In this document: positions 53,331 to 62,347 of the stretch, piece by piece
Layout of the letters: every line of letters starts with the position of its first letter
How positions within the stretch are numbered: the stretch's first letter is position 1
Assembly: GCF_030295425.1 (NCBI RefSeq)
Contig: NZ_AP027081.1
Span: forward strand, 4,261,001-4,325,000
Length of the DNA: 64,000 nucleotides
Source: Mesoterricola sediminis
Lineage (GTDB): Bacteria; Acidobacteriota; Holophagae; Holophagales; Holophagaceae
Direction: 5' to 3'
Made by a program: the position numbers and the translations under genes
Notes under the pieces: generated by a model
What the model saw: only the letters and a program-made list of their open reading frames with translations
Told to the model about the DNA's origin: nothing
Database searches by the model: none

Positions 53331-54206
53331 CTAGTCGTCCTGCCCTCGCTGCTTCCAGGCCCGGAGTTCCTCCCGGGCCGGTTCTGGAAGGATATAGGAT
53401 TCCTGGGGGCCTGGAAACCTTCCCCCCCGGACATCCTCGCCCCATCGGGCGAGCGCCTCCCGAAGCGCTTCAAATCCATTCATATAAGTGCGCACGAATT
53501 TTGGCGGTGTTGTGGGAATCAACCCAAGGATGTCATGAAATACAAGTACCTGCCCGGAGCACGCGGCGCCCGCGCCAATGCCAATGGTGGGGATGGAAAG
53601 TTCCTGCGTGACCCGCTCGGCCAGCTCGGCCGGAACGCCTTCGAGGACGAGGCTGAAGCAGCCCGCGTCCTGGAGCCGGAGCGCGTCCTCCAGCAGCTCC
53701 ACCGCGGCACCGGCCTCCCGGCCCTGCACCTTGTAGCCGCCCATGCGGTTGAGGCTCTGGGGCGTCAGGCCCAGGTGCCCCATCACCGGGATCTCCGCGT
53801 CCACCAGCGCCCGGATCACCGGCACCCGCCGCGCGCCGCCCTCGAGCTTCACGCCCTGGGCCCCGAGGCGCACGAGGCCGCCCGCGTTCCGCACGGCGTC
53901 CTCGCAGCCGAGGTGGTAGCTCAGGTACGGCATGTCCACGACCACGAGCGCCCGGGGCCTGCTGCGGACCACGGCCTCCAGGTGGTGGGCCATCATGGCC
54001 AGGGTCACGGGCAGGGTGTTCTCGAAGCCGAGGCAGACGTTGCCGACGCTGTCGCCGATGAGGAGGACGTCCACCCCCGAGGCGTCCGCGATCCAGGCGG
54101 TGGGGGCGTCGTAGGCCGTGGTCATGACGATGGGGCGCCCCTCGTCCCGCATCCGCTGCAGGTCGGGGATGGTGATGCCTCGTCCGGAGGCGGGTGCGTG
54201 GCTCAT
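53331..54206 (-). CDS. panB: 3-methyl-2-oxobutanoate hydroxymethyltransferase
   Basis: Makes ketopantoate from ketoisovalerate and methylene-tetrahydrofolate. The 291 residues include TTAYDAPTAWIADASGVDVL, LIGDSVGN (metal site), VVDMPYLSYH, KLEGG, PVMGHLGLTPQS and the catalytic LVLEGVPAELAERVTQ region. The ATG at 54206 overlaps the stop codon of the large TPR gene (ATGA), tying the pan genes to it. Confidence 0.96.
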   Translation of the reverse strand: MSHAPASGRGITIPDLQRMRDEGRPIVMTTAYDAPTAWIADASGVDVLLIGDSVGNVCLGFENTLPVTLAMMAHHLEAVVRSRPRALVVVDMPYLSYHLGCEDAVRNAGGLVRLGAQGVKLEGGARRVPVIRALVDAEIPVMGHLGLTPQSLNRMGGYKVQGREAGAAVELLEDALRLQDAGCFSLVLEGVPAELAERVTQELSIPTIGIGAGAACSGQVLVFHDILGLIPTTPPKFVRTYMNGFEALREALARWGEDVRGGRFPGPQESYILPEPAREELRAWKQRGQDD

Positions 54207-57200
54207 GGGTGTCCTCGGAGCGGAGTCGGCAGCGGCAGGTTCGCCTGGGTCGGGCTCCAGTCTGCCAGAGGATCCGACTTGGCCGGCAGGAGGAAGGGAA
54301 CGCCGGCGGCCTCCGCCGCCGACCGGAAGGCCCGGACATCGGCCCGGCCCGCGAAGGCCGCCTCCAGATGGGCGGGCACCCTCGACCACAGTTCCTGGAA
54401 GGTCGCCGCCGCGTCCTGGATGGTTGACCGTGCGCCCAGCCGCTCACCCCGGGCCAGCAGCAGGTCCGCCTCGCGGGTGCCGGCCTCCATGGCCAGGTGG
54501 GGGAACCGGAGCTCCCGGGCCAGGTTCCGCACGTCGCCCCAGGCGGAGAGCGCTTCGGCCAGCACCGCCTCCGCGGGCCCCGCCCCCTCCAGGAGCAGCG
54601 CGTGGGCCCGCCGCCACTCCACCTCCAGCCATCGGGAGCCGGATCCCTCCACGGGCCCCTTGAGGCGCTCGAGGTGGGTCCACGCGGCCTCCGCGGCCTC
54701 GCCGCCCTCCAGGGCCTCGGCCTGGACGTAGCGCAGGCGCGCCAGGCGCTCCCGCCACACGAGGCCGGCCTCGCCGTAGCGGTTCGCCGCCTCCTGGAAG
54801 CGGCGCAGGGCGGCGGGCCAATCCCCGCGGAGGACATCCAGCTCGCCCGCGATGAAGGCCGCGTCGCCCCGCTCCTGCGGGGTGAGCAGGTCCTCGCGGA
54901 CCTCCGCGGCCCGGGCGGCGAGGAAGTCGGCCTGCACCAGGTCCCCCAGCACCGCCAGGGTGCGGGCCTTCCAGAGAAGGGCCCGGGAGGCGCCCACCGG
55001 GTCCTGGAGCCCCTGGAACCGGCGGAGGGCGCTGTCGAGGTGGGCGAGGGCCGGCCCGAGGCTCTGCTGGAACCCCCGGGCGATCCCCAGGTCCAGCCGG
55101 CAGGCGGCTTTCAGGCCCGGATCCTCCTGGGCCCCGGCATGGACGAGGGCCTCGTCCAGGAGGCGGCACGCCGCCTCCGTCTGGCCCATGCCCAGGTGGA
55201 TCTGGCCCAGGGCGCCCAGCACGGCCGCGAGCCCCCGGCGGTCCCCGGCGTGCTCGAAGAAGCGCCGGGCGGACTGGAGCGTCTCCAGGGCCTGCTCGAA
55301 CTGGCAGCGCTGGCCCTGCACCCGGCCCAGTTCCAGGAGGAGGGCCACGTGGTCCTCGCGCCCATCCGCGGTCTCCCGCCGGGCCAGGAGGAGGAGGCCC
55401 TCCTCCAGGGCCCTGGCGGCCTTGGGGACCGCGCCCTGGGCCGCGTGGAGGCGCCCCAGGGCGAGGCGGAGCCGCACCTGCTCGCCGTGGAAGGGATGGT
55501 CCGCGAGGCAGGCCGCGGCGGACCGGATGGACTGGTGGGCCGCCTTGAAGGCGCGCAGGCCGATCTCGAGGCAGGCCGCCTTCCGGTGGAAGCGTGCCGC
55601 CCACTCCTCCTCGGTGGAACCCGGGGCCGGCTCGCCCAGGGCGCCGAAGGCCTCGGCCAGGGCCGCGCGGGCCCGGGCGAGGTCGCCCACCTGCGCCCAG
55701 GCGTCGGAAAGGCACGCGTGGAGCCGCGCGCTGGGAACGGGTCCGGGCCCCAGCCCGAGGGCCTCATCGACGGCGGCCTGGGCCTCCGCGGGCCCCGGGC
55801 GTTCCCGCCGGAGGGCCTCGATGACCTGCTCCACCGCGGAGACGGGATCCTGGGCCCGGGCCCGCAGGCGCACCGCGAGGACCGGGCTCCCTGCCTCCGC
55901 CTCCAGGGCCCGGAGCAGGGCGGCGGCCACGGCGCGGAGCTCGCCCGGGGCGGAGCCCTCCAGGGCCAGCTCCCGCACCAGCGCGGACGGGACCCGCAGC
56001 CGCCCATCCGCGGCGACGGCGAGCTGGGCGTCCTGCAGGGCCTGCAGGGGCGCCTCCGCGGCATCCGGATCCTGGCCGAGGACCCGGGCCAGGACCGCCG
56101 CCGCCACCGGGGCCTCGGCGAGGGCGAGGGCCTTCAGGGCCCTGCGGGCCTGGGGCTCGAGGCGGGCCGCCCGCGCCGCCAGGATGGCCTGGATCTCCGA
56201 TTCCCCGGGTCCGGGCGGCGGGGGCGCCCCGGGCGCGAGGGTCCAGGCGCCGCCCTCCCTGACGAGGTCCCCGCGGAGGATGGCCATGTCGAGGATCCGG
56301 CGCAGGAGGCCGGGATTGCCCAGGGCCGAGGCGCAGACCGCCGTGGTGTAGGCCTCCGGCAACCGGTGGGCGCCGAGGGCGTCCGTCAGGGTCTCCTGGA
56401 GGCCCGCCTCGTCCACGCGGTCCAGGACCACGATGGCCGCCCCGGGCCCGTTGCCCGCCGAATCCAGCCAGGACTTGAGGCCCTGGCAGGTGCCGGCCCC
56501 CCGGAAGGACAGGATCCAGGGGAGCCGGGAATGCCCCGTCAGGCCGCGGAGGAGGTCCAGCACATCGACGCCCATGAGCTCCAGGCCCCGGAGCAGGAAG
56601 AGCCTCGGGTGCAGGGCGTCGGCCCAGGCCAGGGCCCCCAGGGCGGCTTCCACCTCGTCCACCTCGAGGCGCCGGTCCGGCGCGACGGGCTTGCGCCCGC
56701 CCCTCAGGAAGGCGAAGCTGGCCATCCTCCGCGCCAGGGACCTCGCCAGGCCGGGCTCCGCGGCGTACAGGTCCGCCTCCAGGCCCGTGAGGGCCTCCCC
56801 CAGGATCCGCCCCAGGAAGGCCCCCGCCCTCTCCCCGGGCAGGAGCTCCACATCCACCACCCACCGGCCCTCGGTCTGGGCCGCCGCGCCCGCCCAGTCG
56901 CAGAGGCGGTCCTGGTCCAGGCCCTCCTCCCCCGTGAGGAAGACCGCGCGCTCCGGGGTGGCCGGGGACCCGAGGCCCAGCATCAGGGACTTGAGGTAGG
57001 TCAGCTCACGCGAACGGCCCCGGATCGGCACCGAGGCCGGGTCCGCCAGGGCCTGGAGGTCCTCCCAGACCCGCGCGGTCCCGGGCCCGGGCGGCGCGTC
57101 CGGGAGGGCCAGGCCCGGCCCCGGCCAGGGCTCGGGCCCCAGCACCCGCGGCGCCAGCACCCGGCCCGGCTTCAGGCCCACCACCTCCGGATCCGCGAGC

Positions 57201-57580
57201 CGGGGCGTCCGGGACGAGGCCAGCGCCTCCGCGACGGCGGCCTCGAGGGCCTTCCGCCCGGGCGCGTCCACGGAGCCCCACAGGCGCGGGTAGGGGATGC
57301 CCTCCAGCTTCTGGAGGAACCACGCGGCCTTGGCGTCGTGGCCCATGCGGGCCGGGCCCGGGTCCAGGGGGGAGGCCTGGTCGAAGGCGCGCAGGAAGTC
57401 CTCCCGGATGGCGTCCAGCACCCGGGGCGGAGGCAGGGGCTCCCAGAGCTGGAGGAGCTGCCGGGGACCCTCCCCGTCCTGGCGCACCACGCGGAAGGAG
57501 CATCCCGCCCCCGTGGCGGGTCCGTCCAGCTCGCGCACCTCCGCGAACCACCGGCCCCCGAGCCGCCACCCGCGCCCCAT
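54203..57580 (-). CDS. Very large TPR protein with degenerate ATPase-like region
   Basis: The 1125-residue protein starts at the ATG at 57580. The first ~180 residues have no recognised domain. Residues ~200-430 look like a STAND/AAA-type ATPase module introduced by RGRSRELTYLKSLMLGLG, with VVDVELLPGERAGAFLGRIL and HPRLFLLRGLELM. The expected Walker A is only LTGEEGLDQDRL, with no GKT. From ~640 on, the protein is a long array of TPR-like helices (ALGQIHLGMGQTEAACRLLD, RYGEAGLVWRERLARLRYVQ). Such proteins regulate or scaffold; no DNA-binding domain is visible. The overlap with panB is odd, because no functional link is known. Confidence 0.75.
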   Translation of the reverse strand: MGRGWRLGGRWFAEVRELDGPATGAGCSFRVVRQDGEGPRQLLQLWEPLPPPRVLDAIREDFLRAFDQASPLDPGPARMGHDAKAAWFLQKLEGIPYPRLWGSVDAPGRKALEAAVAEALASSRTPRLADPEVVGLKPGRVLAPRVLGPEPWPGPGLALPDAPPGPGTARVWEDLQALADPASVPIRGRSRELTYLKSLMLGLGSPATPERAVFLTGEEGLDQDRLCDWAGAAAQTEGRWVVDVELLPGERAGAFLGRILGEALTGLEADLYAAEPGLARSLARRMASFAFLRGGRKPVAPDRRLEVDEVEAALGALAWADALHPRLFLLRGLELMGVDVLDLLRGLTGHSRLPWILSFRGAGTCQGLKSWLDSAGNGPGAAIVVLDRVDEAGLQETLTDALGAHRLPEAYTTAVCASALGNPGLLRRILDMAILRGDLVREGGAWTLAPGAPPPPGPGESEIQAILAARAARLEPQARRALKALALAEAPVAAAVLARVLGQDPDAAEAPLQALQDAQLAVAADGRLRVPSALVRELALEGSAPGELRAVAAALLRALEAEAGSPVLAVRLRARAQDPVSAVEQVIEALRRERPGPAEAQAAVDEALGLGPGPVPSARLHACLSDAWAQVGDLARARAALAEAFGALGEPAPGSTEEEWAARFHRKAACLEIGLRAFKAAHQSIRSAAACLADHPFHGEQVRLRLALGRLHAAQGAVPKAARALEEGLLLLARRETADGREDHVALLLELGRVQGQRCQFEQALETLQSARRFFEHAGDRRGLAAVLGALGQIHLGMGQTEAACRLLDEALVHAGAQEDPGLKAACRLDLGIARGFQQSLGPALAHLDSALRRFQGLQDPVGASRALLWKARTLAVLGDLVQADFLAARAAEVREDLLTPQERGDAAFIAGELDVLRGDWPAALRRFQEAANRYGEAGLVWRERLARLRYVQAEALEGGEAAEAAWTHLERLKGPVEGSGSRWLEVEWRRAHALLLEGAGPAEAVLAEALSAWGDVRNLARELRFPHLAMEAGTREADLLLARGERLGARSTIQDAAATFQELWSRVPAHLEAAFAGRADVRAFRSAAEAAGVPFLLPAKSDPLADWSPTQANLPLPTPLRGHP

Positions 57581-57859
57581 CAGGCCTCCGCGCCGGAAGG
57601 GGTCGGGCTCGTCTCGGGTCGCGGAGAATTCATGGCGCGATTGTACCAGGTGGTCCGGAACACCCCCCGGCGGCAAAACACGACGGCAATATCCTGTTTG
57701 AACCCAGCAGGTACGCGGAATTCCAGCATCACTTTTCCTTTGACGTGATTGCGATCGATACGCAGAATCATGTTCGTCGATTGACATCCTTGTGCAGCTT
57801 CCCGGAGGAGAACGCCTAAGATACGGGGTGCCGGGCCCTGACAACGCGGAGCGTGCCAG
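57581..57859. other. Divergent promoter region between the TPR gene and ccoN
   Basis: 279 bases, less GC-rich than the genes around it. On the minus strand TGGTACAAT (57648-57640) is an extended -10 element about 60 bases before the TPR gene start. On the plus strand TTGACA occurs at about 57781 but has no well-placed -10. A 63-codon minus-strand frame ends on the TPR start codon, but it does not look like a gene. No Fnr box is clear here, although cbb3 operons are often oxygen-regulated. Confidence 0.45.
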
Positions 57860-59299
57860 ATGACTGAAAAGGTTGAAGTTGTCAACTCATGGGACACACG
57901 GCTCGCCCTGTGGTTCGATGAGGAGCACAGCGCGTCCAGGCGATTCCTCGTGAGCGCCGCGGTGTGGGCCCTGGTCGGGACCTTCCTGGGGCTGCTCGCG
58001 GCCTCCGAGTACTACTGGCCCGACCTGGTCCACAACGTGCCGCAGCTCCAGTTCGGGCGCCTCCGGCCGACCCACGTGAACGTCGTGGCGTTCGGGTTCA
58101 TCTCGATGGCCAACATCGGCGCCATCTTCTACGTGGTGCCCGAGCTGTGCCGCACCCGGCTCTGGAGCGAGCGCTGGGCCAACGTCCTGATGGTGGCCTG
58201 GAACACCGTGATCCTCGCCGGCATCCTCTGCCTCACCAACGGCATCACCGAGGGCCGCGAATACGCCGAGCTCCCCTGGTTCATCGACATCCCCGTGATG
58301 GCGGCCCTGATCCTCTACATCGTCATCGTGTGGGGCACGGTGCTCAGCCGGAAGGAGCGGCAGCTCTACGTGTCCATCTGGTACATCGCCGGCACGACGC
58401 TGTGGTTCCCCGTCGTCTACCTCATCGGCAACCGGGTGTTCTTCTCGGTGCCCGGCATCGGCGACGCCATCGCCAACTGGTTCTACGGGCACAACATCCT
58501 CGGGCTCTGGTTCACCACCAACGGCATCGGCCTGGCCTACTACTTCCTGCCGAAGATCACCCGCAATCCGCTCTACAGCCACCTGCTCAGCATCGTCGGC
58601 TTCTCCACGATCGCCATGTTCTACACGCCGACGGGCACCCACCACCTGCTCCAGAGCCCCGTCCCCGAGTGGCTGAAGGCGGTGGCCGTCATCTCCTCCG
58701 TCATGCTGCTCGTCCCGGTGATGAGCGTCCTCGTGAACTTCTTCCTCACCATGAAGGGCAAGTGGGGCATGATGGCGACCCACCTCCCCCTGCGGTTCTT
58801 CATCACGGCCCTCGGCTTCTACCTCCTGACCTGCTTCACGGGGCCCTTCCAGGCCACCCGCTGGATCAACTGGTACCTGCACTTCACCCACTGGGTCGTC
58901 GGCCACGCCCACTTCGCGCTGCTGGGCACCTTCGGCTTCATCGGCTGGGGCGCCATCTACTACGTGGCGCCGCGGGTGTCGGGCCGCCAGTGGTACTCCC
59001 GGCGGCTGGCCAACGCCCACTACTGGCTCTCCCTCATCGGCACCACGCTCATGATCATCGCCCTCACCGTGGCCGGGCTCATCCAGGCTTCGGCCTGGGA
59101 GGAGGGCCTCCCGGTCTACCGCGGCGTGATCATGGTGGCCCCCTTCATGCTCATGCGCGCCTTCTCGGGACTCCTGATCGTCCTGGGCCAGGTGCTCTTC
59201 GTCTACAACGTCTACAAGACGCTCGTGGCCGCGGAAGAGGCGGTGGAGGGGCCCCTCGAGGACGCCCCCCAGGCCCAGCCCGCCGGCGCACAGTCCTGA
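57860..59299 (+). CDS. ccoN: cbb3-type cytochrome c oxidase subunit I
   Basis: Catalytic subunit of a high-affinity terminal oxidase; it holds haem b, haem b3 and CuB in the membrane. The 479 residues have about twelve helices and the typical RPTHVNVVAFGFISMANIGA, WFYGHNILGLWFTTNGIG, TPTGTHHLLQSPVPEWLK and HFTHWVVGHAHFALLGTFGF, which hold the haem and CuB histidines. The length is normal. It heads a run of respiratory genes on the same strand. Confidence 0.96.
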   Translation: MTEKVEVVNSWDTRLALWFDEEHSASRRFLVSAAVWALVGTFLGLLAASEYYWPDLVHNVPQLQFGRLRPTHVNVVAFGFISMANIGAIFYVVPELCRTRLWSERWANVLMVAWNTVILAGILCLTNGITEGREYAELPWFIDIPVMAALILYIVIVWGTVLSRKERQLYVSIWYIAGTTLWFPVVYLIGNRVFFSVPGIGDAIANWFYGHNILGLWFTTNGIGLAYYFLPKITRNPLYSHLLSIVGFSTIAMFYTPTGTHHLLQSPVPEWLKAVAVISSVMLLVPVMSVLVNFFLTMKGKWGMMATHLPLRFFITALGFYLLTCFTGPFQATRWINWYLHFTHWVVGHAHFALLGTFGFIGWGAIYYVAPRVSGRQWYSRRLANAHYWLSLIGTTLMIIALTVAGLIQASAWEEGLPVYRGVIMVAPFMLMRAFSGLLIVLGQVLFVYNVYKTLVAAEEAVEGPLEDAPQAQPAGAQS

Positions 59300-59312
59300 G
59301 TCCGGGGAATCC

Positions 59313-60533
59313 ATGACCACGCCACGCGCAAACTACCTCTACCCCGCCCTGGGCCTCACGCTGATCATGGCCTCCATCATCTTCGTGGTGGTCCTGGTCC
59401 CGCGCTGGACCTTCAGGCCCCCCGAGCCGAGGGACCTCCGCGACTACACGGCCCAGGAGCTCCGCGGCCGCGAGATCTACAAGCGGGAGGGCTGCTGGTA
59501 CTGCCACTCCATGGTGAGCCGGCCCCAGGACTGGGACCACGGCCGCCGTTCGCGCTCCTCCGACTACTTCTACGACGCCTACCATCTCCTCGGCTCGGAG
59601 CGGTCCGGTCCCGACCTCGCCAACATCGGCGGCAAGTTCCCCGACCAGTACCACATGCTCCACCACAAGAACCCCCGCTACGTGAAGCCCGGCTCGATCA
59701 TGCCCCGGTACGACTACCTGCCGGAGCAGGACCTCACCGACCTCACGGCCTACCTCCAGAGCCTCGGCCCCTACGGCACCCGCGCCCTGGACGTGGAGGG
59801 CGGCAAGGACCGCTACGCGGCCACCGGCGAGACCCGCTGGGCCTACGTGCGCGACTACACCTGGGTCGGCGGCCCCCTGGACGGCGTCACCGAGAAGGTG
59901 GCCTTCTGGAAGCTGGACGTGGCCCACCAGCGCGCCCTCAACGAGCAGCTCTACGGCGAGCACCCCGAGGTGCCCTTCAAGTACTCCGCCGAGATCGAGG
60001 AGCTGATGTACGGCTCCAGCCACGAGGCCGCCAACGCCAAGGGCGCCCTGCAGGGCCTCGCCACCCCCGTCTTCCCGAACAAGGAGGCCCTGGAGGAGGC
60101 CCGGCTCAAGGACCCCGAGGCCCGCGCCTGGACGGAGAACAGCTTCCGCGAGGGGCAGATCACCGACAAGAACCGCCTCCTGGCCAACTACGGCAAGGGC
60201 CTGTTCAACAACCAGTGCGCGCCCTGCCACGGCGTCACCGGCAACGGCAAGGGCCAGGCGGCCTTCTCCATGACGAAGCGCCCCGCCAACTTCACCGAGG
60301 ACAAGTACGCCGGCTTCACCGTCGACGCCTGGTACTGGCGGATCAGCCGCGGCGTGCCCGGCACCCAGATGCCGCGGTGGGAATACACCCTCGACGCCAA
60401 CCAGCGCCTGACCCTGGCGGCCTTCCTCCGCTACGTGGCCCAGAACAAGGGCCTCGGGAAGCTGGAGGGCGTCCCCGCCGACTACGGGAAGGCCCCGGCT
60501 CCCCCCGAAACGACCCATCCAGGCGCGAAGTGA
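59313..60533 (+). CDS. ccoO: cbb3 oxidase CcoO fused to a second cytochrome c domain
   Basis: The 406-residue protein starts with one membrane helix and a CcoO domain: IYKREGCWYCHSMVSRP (haem c at C61/C64/H65), LLGSERSGPDLANIGGKFPD and the axial Met in PGSIMPRYDYL. Ordinary CcoO ends near residue 200. Here a second class-I cytochrome c domain follows, with NQCAPCHGVTGNGKG (C302/C305/H306) and GTQMPRWEY. So a di-haem CcoO, perhaps taking over the task of the missing CcoP, passes electrons to CcoN. The ATG lies 13 bases after ccoN. Confidence 0.92.
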   Translation: MTTPRANYLYPALGLTLIMASIIFVVVLVPRWTFRPPEPRDLRDYTAQELRGREIYKREGCWYCHSMVSRPQDWDHGRRSRSSDYFYDAYHLLGSERSGPDLANIGGKFPDQYHMLHHKNPRYVKPGSIMPRYDYLPEQDLTDLTAYLQSLGPYGTRALDVEGGKDRYAATGETRWAYVRDYTWVGGPLDGVTEKVAFWKLDVAHQRALNEQLYGEHPEVPFKYSAEIEELMYGSSHEAANAKGALQGLATPVFPNKEALEEARLKDPEARAWTENSFREGQITDKNRLLANYGKGLFNNQCAPCHGVTGNGKGQAAFSMTKRPANFTEDKYAGFTVDAWYWRISRGVPGTQMPRWEYTLDANQRLTLAAFLRYVAQNKGLGKLEGVPADYGKAPAPPETTHPGAK

Positions 60534-60540
60534 GGCGACC

Positions 60541-60705
60541 ATGACCAGCGATCCCCTCAAGGACAACCGGGAGGACGAGGACCTCATGGAAGAGGTCTCC
60601 GGAACCAAGGTCGGCCACGGCAAGGCGCCCTTCGCCCTCGTGATCATGTATCTCGTCATCCTCGTCTGGGCCGTGCTGGCCTGGATCCGGCCCAGCGGCA
60701 CCTGA
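60541..60705 (+). CDS. 54-residue single-helix membrane protein of the cbb3 operon
   Basis: The ATG at 60541 is 7 bases after ccoO, with GAGGCG just upstream. The protein is acidic at the start (DNREDEDLMEE) and has one membrane helix (PFALVIMYLVILVWAVLAWI) near the C-terminus. It resembles the N-terminal anchor of CcoP or a CcoQ-like small subunit by size and place; sequence alone cannot decide. It has no haem motif. Confidence 0.75.
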   Translation: MTSDPLKDNREDEDLMEEVSGTKVGHGKAPFALVIMYLVILVWAVLAWIRPSGT

Positions 60706-60717
60706 GGAGCGGCACCC

Positions 60718-61701
60718 ATGCGCACTGTTTCCCGGGCCACGGCCCTCCTCCTCCCCCTCCTCCTCCTGGCCTGCTCCGACAAGGGCCTGAGCACCCGGCG
60801 CGAAGGCGCCGGGGGCGTGGTCCTGTCGGCCACTGCGGCGCCCAAGGGCCTGGAGCCCGGCGCCGACCGGGCCCCCTACCCCCTGGGCCTCCCCTCCGCC
60901 CTCAAGGGCCGGGCCGTCTACACCGCCAACTGCGCGTCCTGCCACGGCACCCTGCTCACCGCCGCCGAGGAGGCCGACCTGAAGAAGCAGGCCGCCCTCC
61001 CCGCCGGGCACCCCGACCGGGGCGCCAAGGAGCGCGAGCTCGCCGCCGAAGGGCGCTGGCCCGTCCAGGCCCGCCGGGGCGGACCCGACTTCCTCCAGCG
61101 CGCCTGGCGCTTCCAGCGCACCCCGGGCCAGCTCTTCCAGCTCATCGCCTACGGCAGCGCCCCCCGCATGGAGGGCGACCCCTCCCAGGGCCGCATGGAG
61201 CACCCCGGCCCCAGCGGCAGGATGGGCGAGGGCTGGATCCGCGCCATCAAGGACCTCCGCGGCGACCAGCTCGTGGCCACGGGCGACCCGGTCCCGGTCT
61301 GGAACGCCGTCTACTACGTCTGGAGCCGCGCCATCGCGGCCGCCGGCCCCACCCGGTTCAAGGAGGTGTGGGACATCTACGGCCAGAACTGCTCCGTCTG
61401 CCACGGCGACACCGCCCAGGGCAACGGCCCCCTGGCCCGGACGCTCAATCCGCCCCCCTTCAACTTCTCGGACCGCAAGGCCCTGGCCCAGACGACGGAC
61501 GCCTTCCTCTTCTGGCGCATCTCCGAGGGCGGCCAGTTCGAGTCCATCCCGCCCGCCGTGCGGCGCTCCATGTCGCCGGAGGCCCTGCAGCAGTTCGTCC
61601 ACCAGTGGTCGGCCATGCCCAGCTGGCGCGGCGTCCTGACCGAGGACCAGCGGTGGATGCTGGTGGACGGCGTCCGCAGCCGGACCTATGAGCACGAGTA
61701 G
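60718..61701 (+). CDS. Di-haem cytochrome c lipoprotein
   Basis: The 327-residue protein has a lipoprotein signal (RATALLLPLLLLACSDK; Cys19) and two c-type haem sites, CASCH (C72/C75/H76) and CSVCH (C225/C228/H229), so each half is a cytochrome c domain; SAMPSWRGVL may give the second axial Met. It is expected to sit in the envelope and carry electrons between the bc-type complex and the oxidase. It is encoded between the oxidase and the Rieske/cytochrome b genes. Confidence 0.88.
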   Translation: MRTVSRATALLLPLLLLACSDKGLSTRREGAGGVVLSATAAPKGLEPGADRAPYPLGLPSALKGRAVYTANCASCHGTLLTAAEEADLKKQAALPAGHPDRGAKERELAAEGRWPVQARRGGPDFLQRAWRFQRTPGQLFQLIAYGSAPRMEGDPSQGRMEHPGPSGRMGEGWIRAIKDLRGDQLVATGDPVPVWNAVYYVWSRAIAAAGPTRFKEVWDIYGQNCSVCHGDTAQGNGPLARTLNPPPFNFSDRKALAQTTDAFLFWRISEGGQFESIPPAVRRSMSPEALQQFVHQWSAMPSWRGVLTEDQRWMLVDGVRSRTYEHE

Positions 61702-61711
61702 GAGGCTCCGA

Positions 61712-62347
61712 ATGACCGAGAACGCCCGCCGGACCTTCCTCAGGATCGTGACCGGCATCCCCATCCTCGGGGGCGCCGTCCTGGCGGCCTCCGCCATCCT
61801 CCGCTACTTCAAGCCCACCATGGTGGGCGGCCCCAAGGGCCTGGTGGCCCCCCCCGACGAGGCCGGCAGCAGCATCCAGGCCGTGGCCTCGCTCTCCGAG
61901 CTGACCCAGCCCTGGGACTTCAAGGAGTTCATCTACATCCGCAAGTCGGTGGAGTATTCCAGCCGCAAGATCCAGGGCGCCAAGATCCCCGGGTTCGTCG
62001 TCCGGGTTCCCGACGAGTTCACGGACCCCAAGGACCCCAAGTCGAAGTTCGTGGTCGTCCAGCGCATCTGCCCCCACCTCGGGTGCACCTTCAACTTCGT
62101 GAAGAGCCCCGAGGAGCTCTCGGGCGGCTACAACTACAAGCCCCCCGCGCCCACCCACCCCTATTTCGCCTGCCCCTGCCACCTGTCGGTCTACGATCCG
62201 ACCCGGAAGCAGGAGGTCGCCCTCCAGGGCGCCCTGCCGGGGAAGGTGGTCTCGGGCCCCGCCCCGCGCCCGCCCCGCACCATGACCTTCGACATCAAGG
62301 ACGGCCAGATCCTCATCACCGGAACGGAAGGAGGCGGCGTTGGTTAG
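61712..62347 (+). CDS. Rieske iron-sulfur protein of the bc-type complex
   Basis: The 211-residue protein has a twin-arginine-type N-terminus (ARRTFLRIVTG) with one membrane anchor, then a Rieske domain with the [2Fe-2S] ligands in CPHLGC and CPCH (near residues 119-124 and 153-156). The ATG at 61712 has AGGAGG six bases upstream. It moves electrons from quinol at the cytochrome b subunit encoded next to cytochrome c. Its last 8 bases overlap the cytochrome b gene. Confidence 0.93.
   Translation: MTENARRTFLRIVTGIPILGGAVLAASAILRYFKPTMVGGPKGLVAPPDEAGSSIQAVASLSELTQPWDFKEFIYIRKSVEYSSRKIQGAKIPGFVVRVPDEFTDPKDPKSKFVVVQRICPHLGCTFNFVKSPEELSGGYNYKPPAPTHPYFACPCHLSVYDPTRKQEVALQGALPGKVVSGPAPRPPRTMTFDIKDGQILITGTEGGGVG

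Noticed and set aside
54497-57748. A 1083-codon open frame on the plus strand, opposite the large TPR gene
   Set aside because: It is again an antisense shadow. The translation is compositionally biased with no hydrophobic core or motif, while the minus strand shows clear TPR helices.
57580-57897. A minus-strand frame of about 105 codons (or 63 from an inner ATG) that ends on the TPR start codon
   Set aside because: It lies in the divergent promoter region, contains a likely -10 element, overlaps the ccoN start, and shows no family resemblance. The stop/start overlap alone is not enough.
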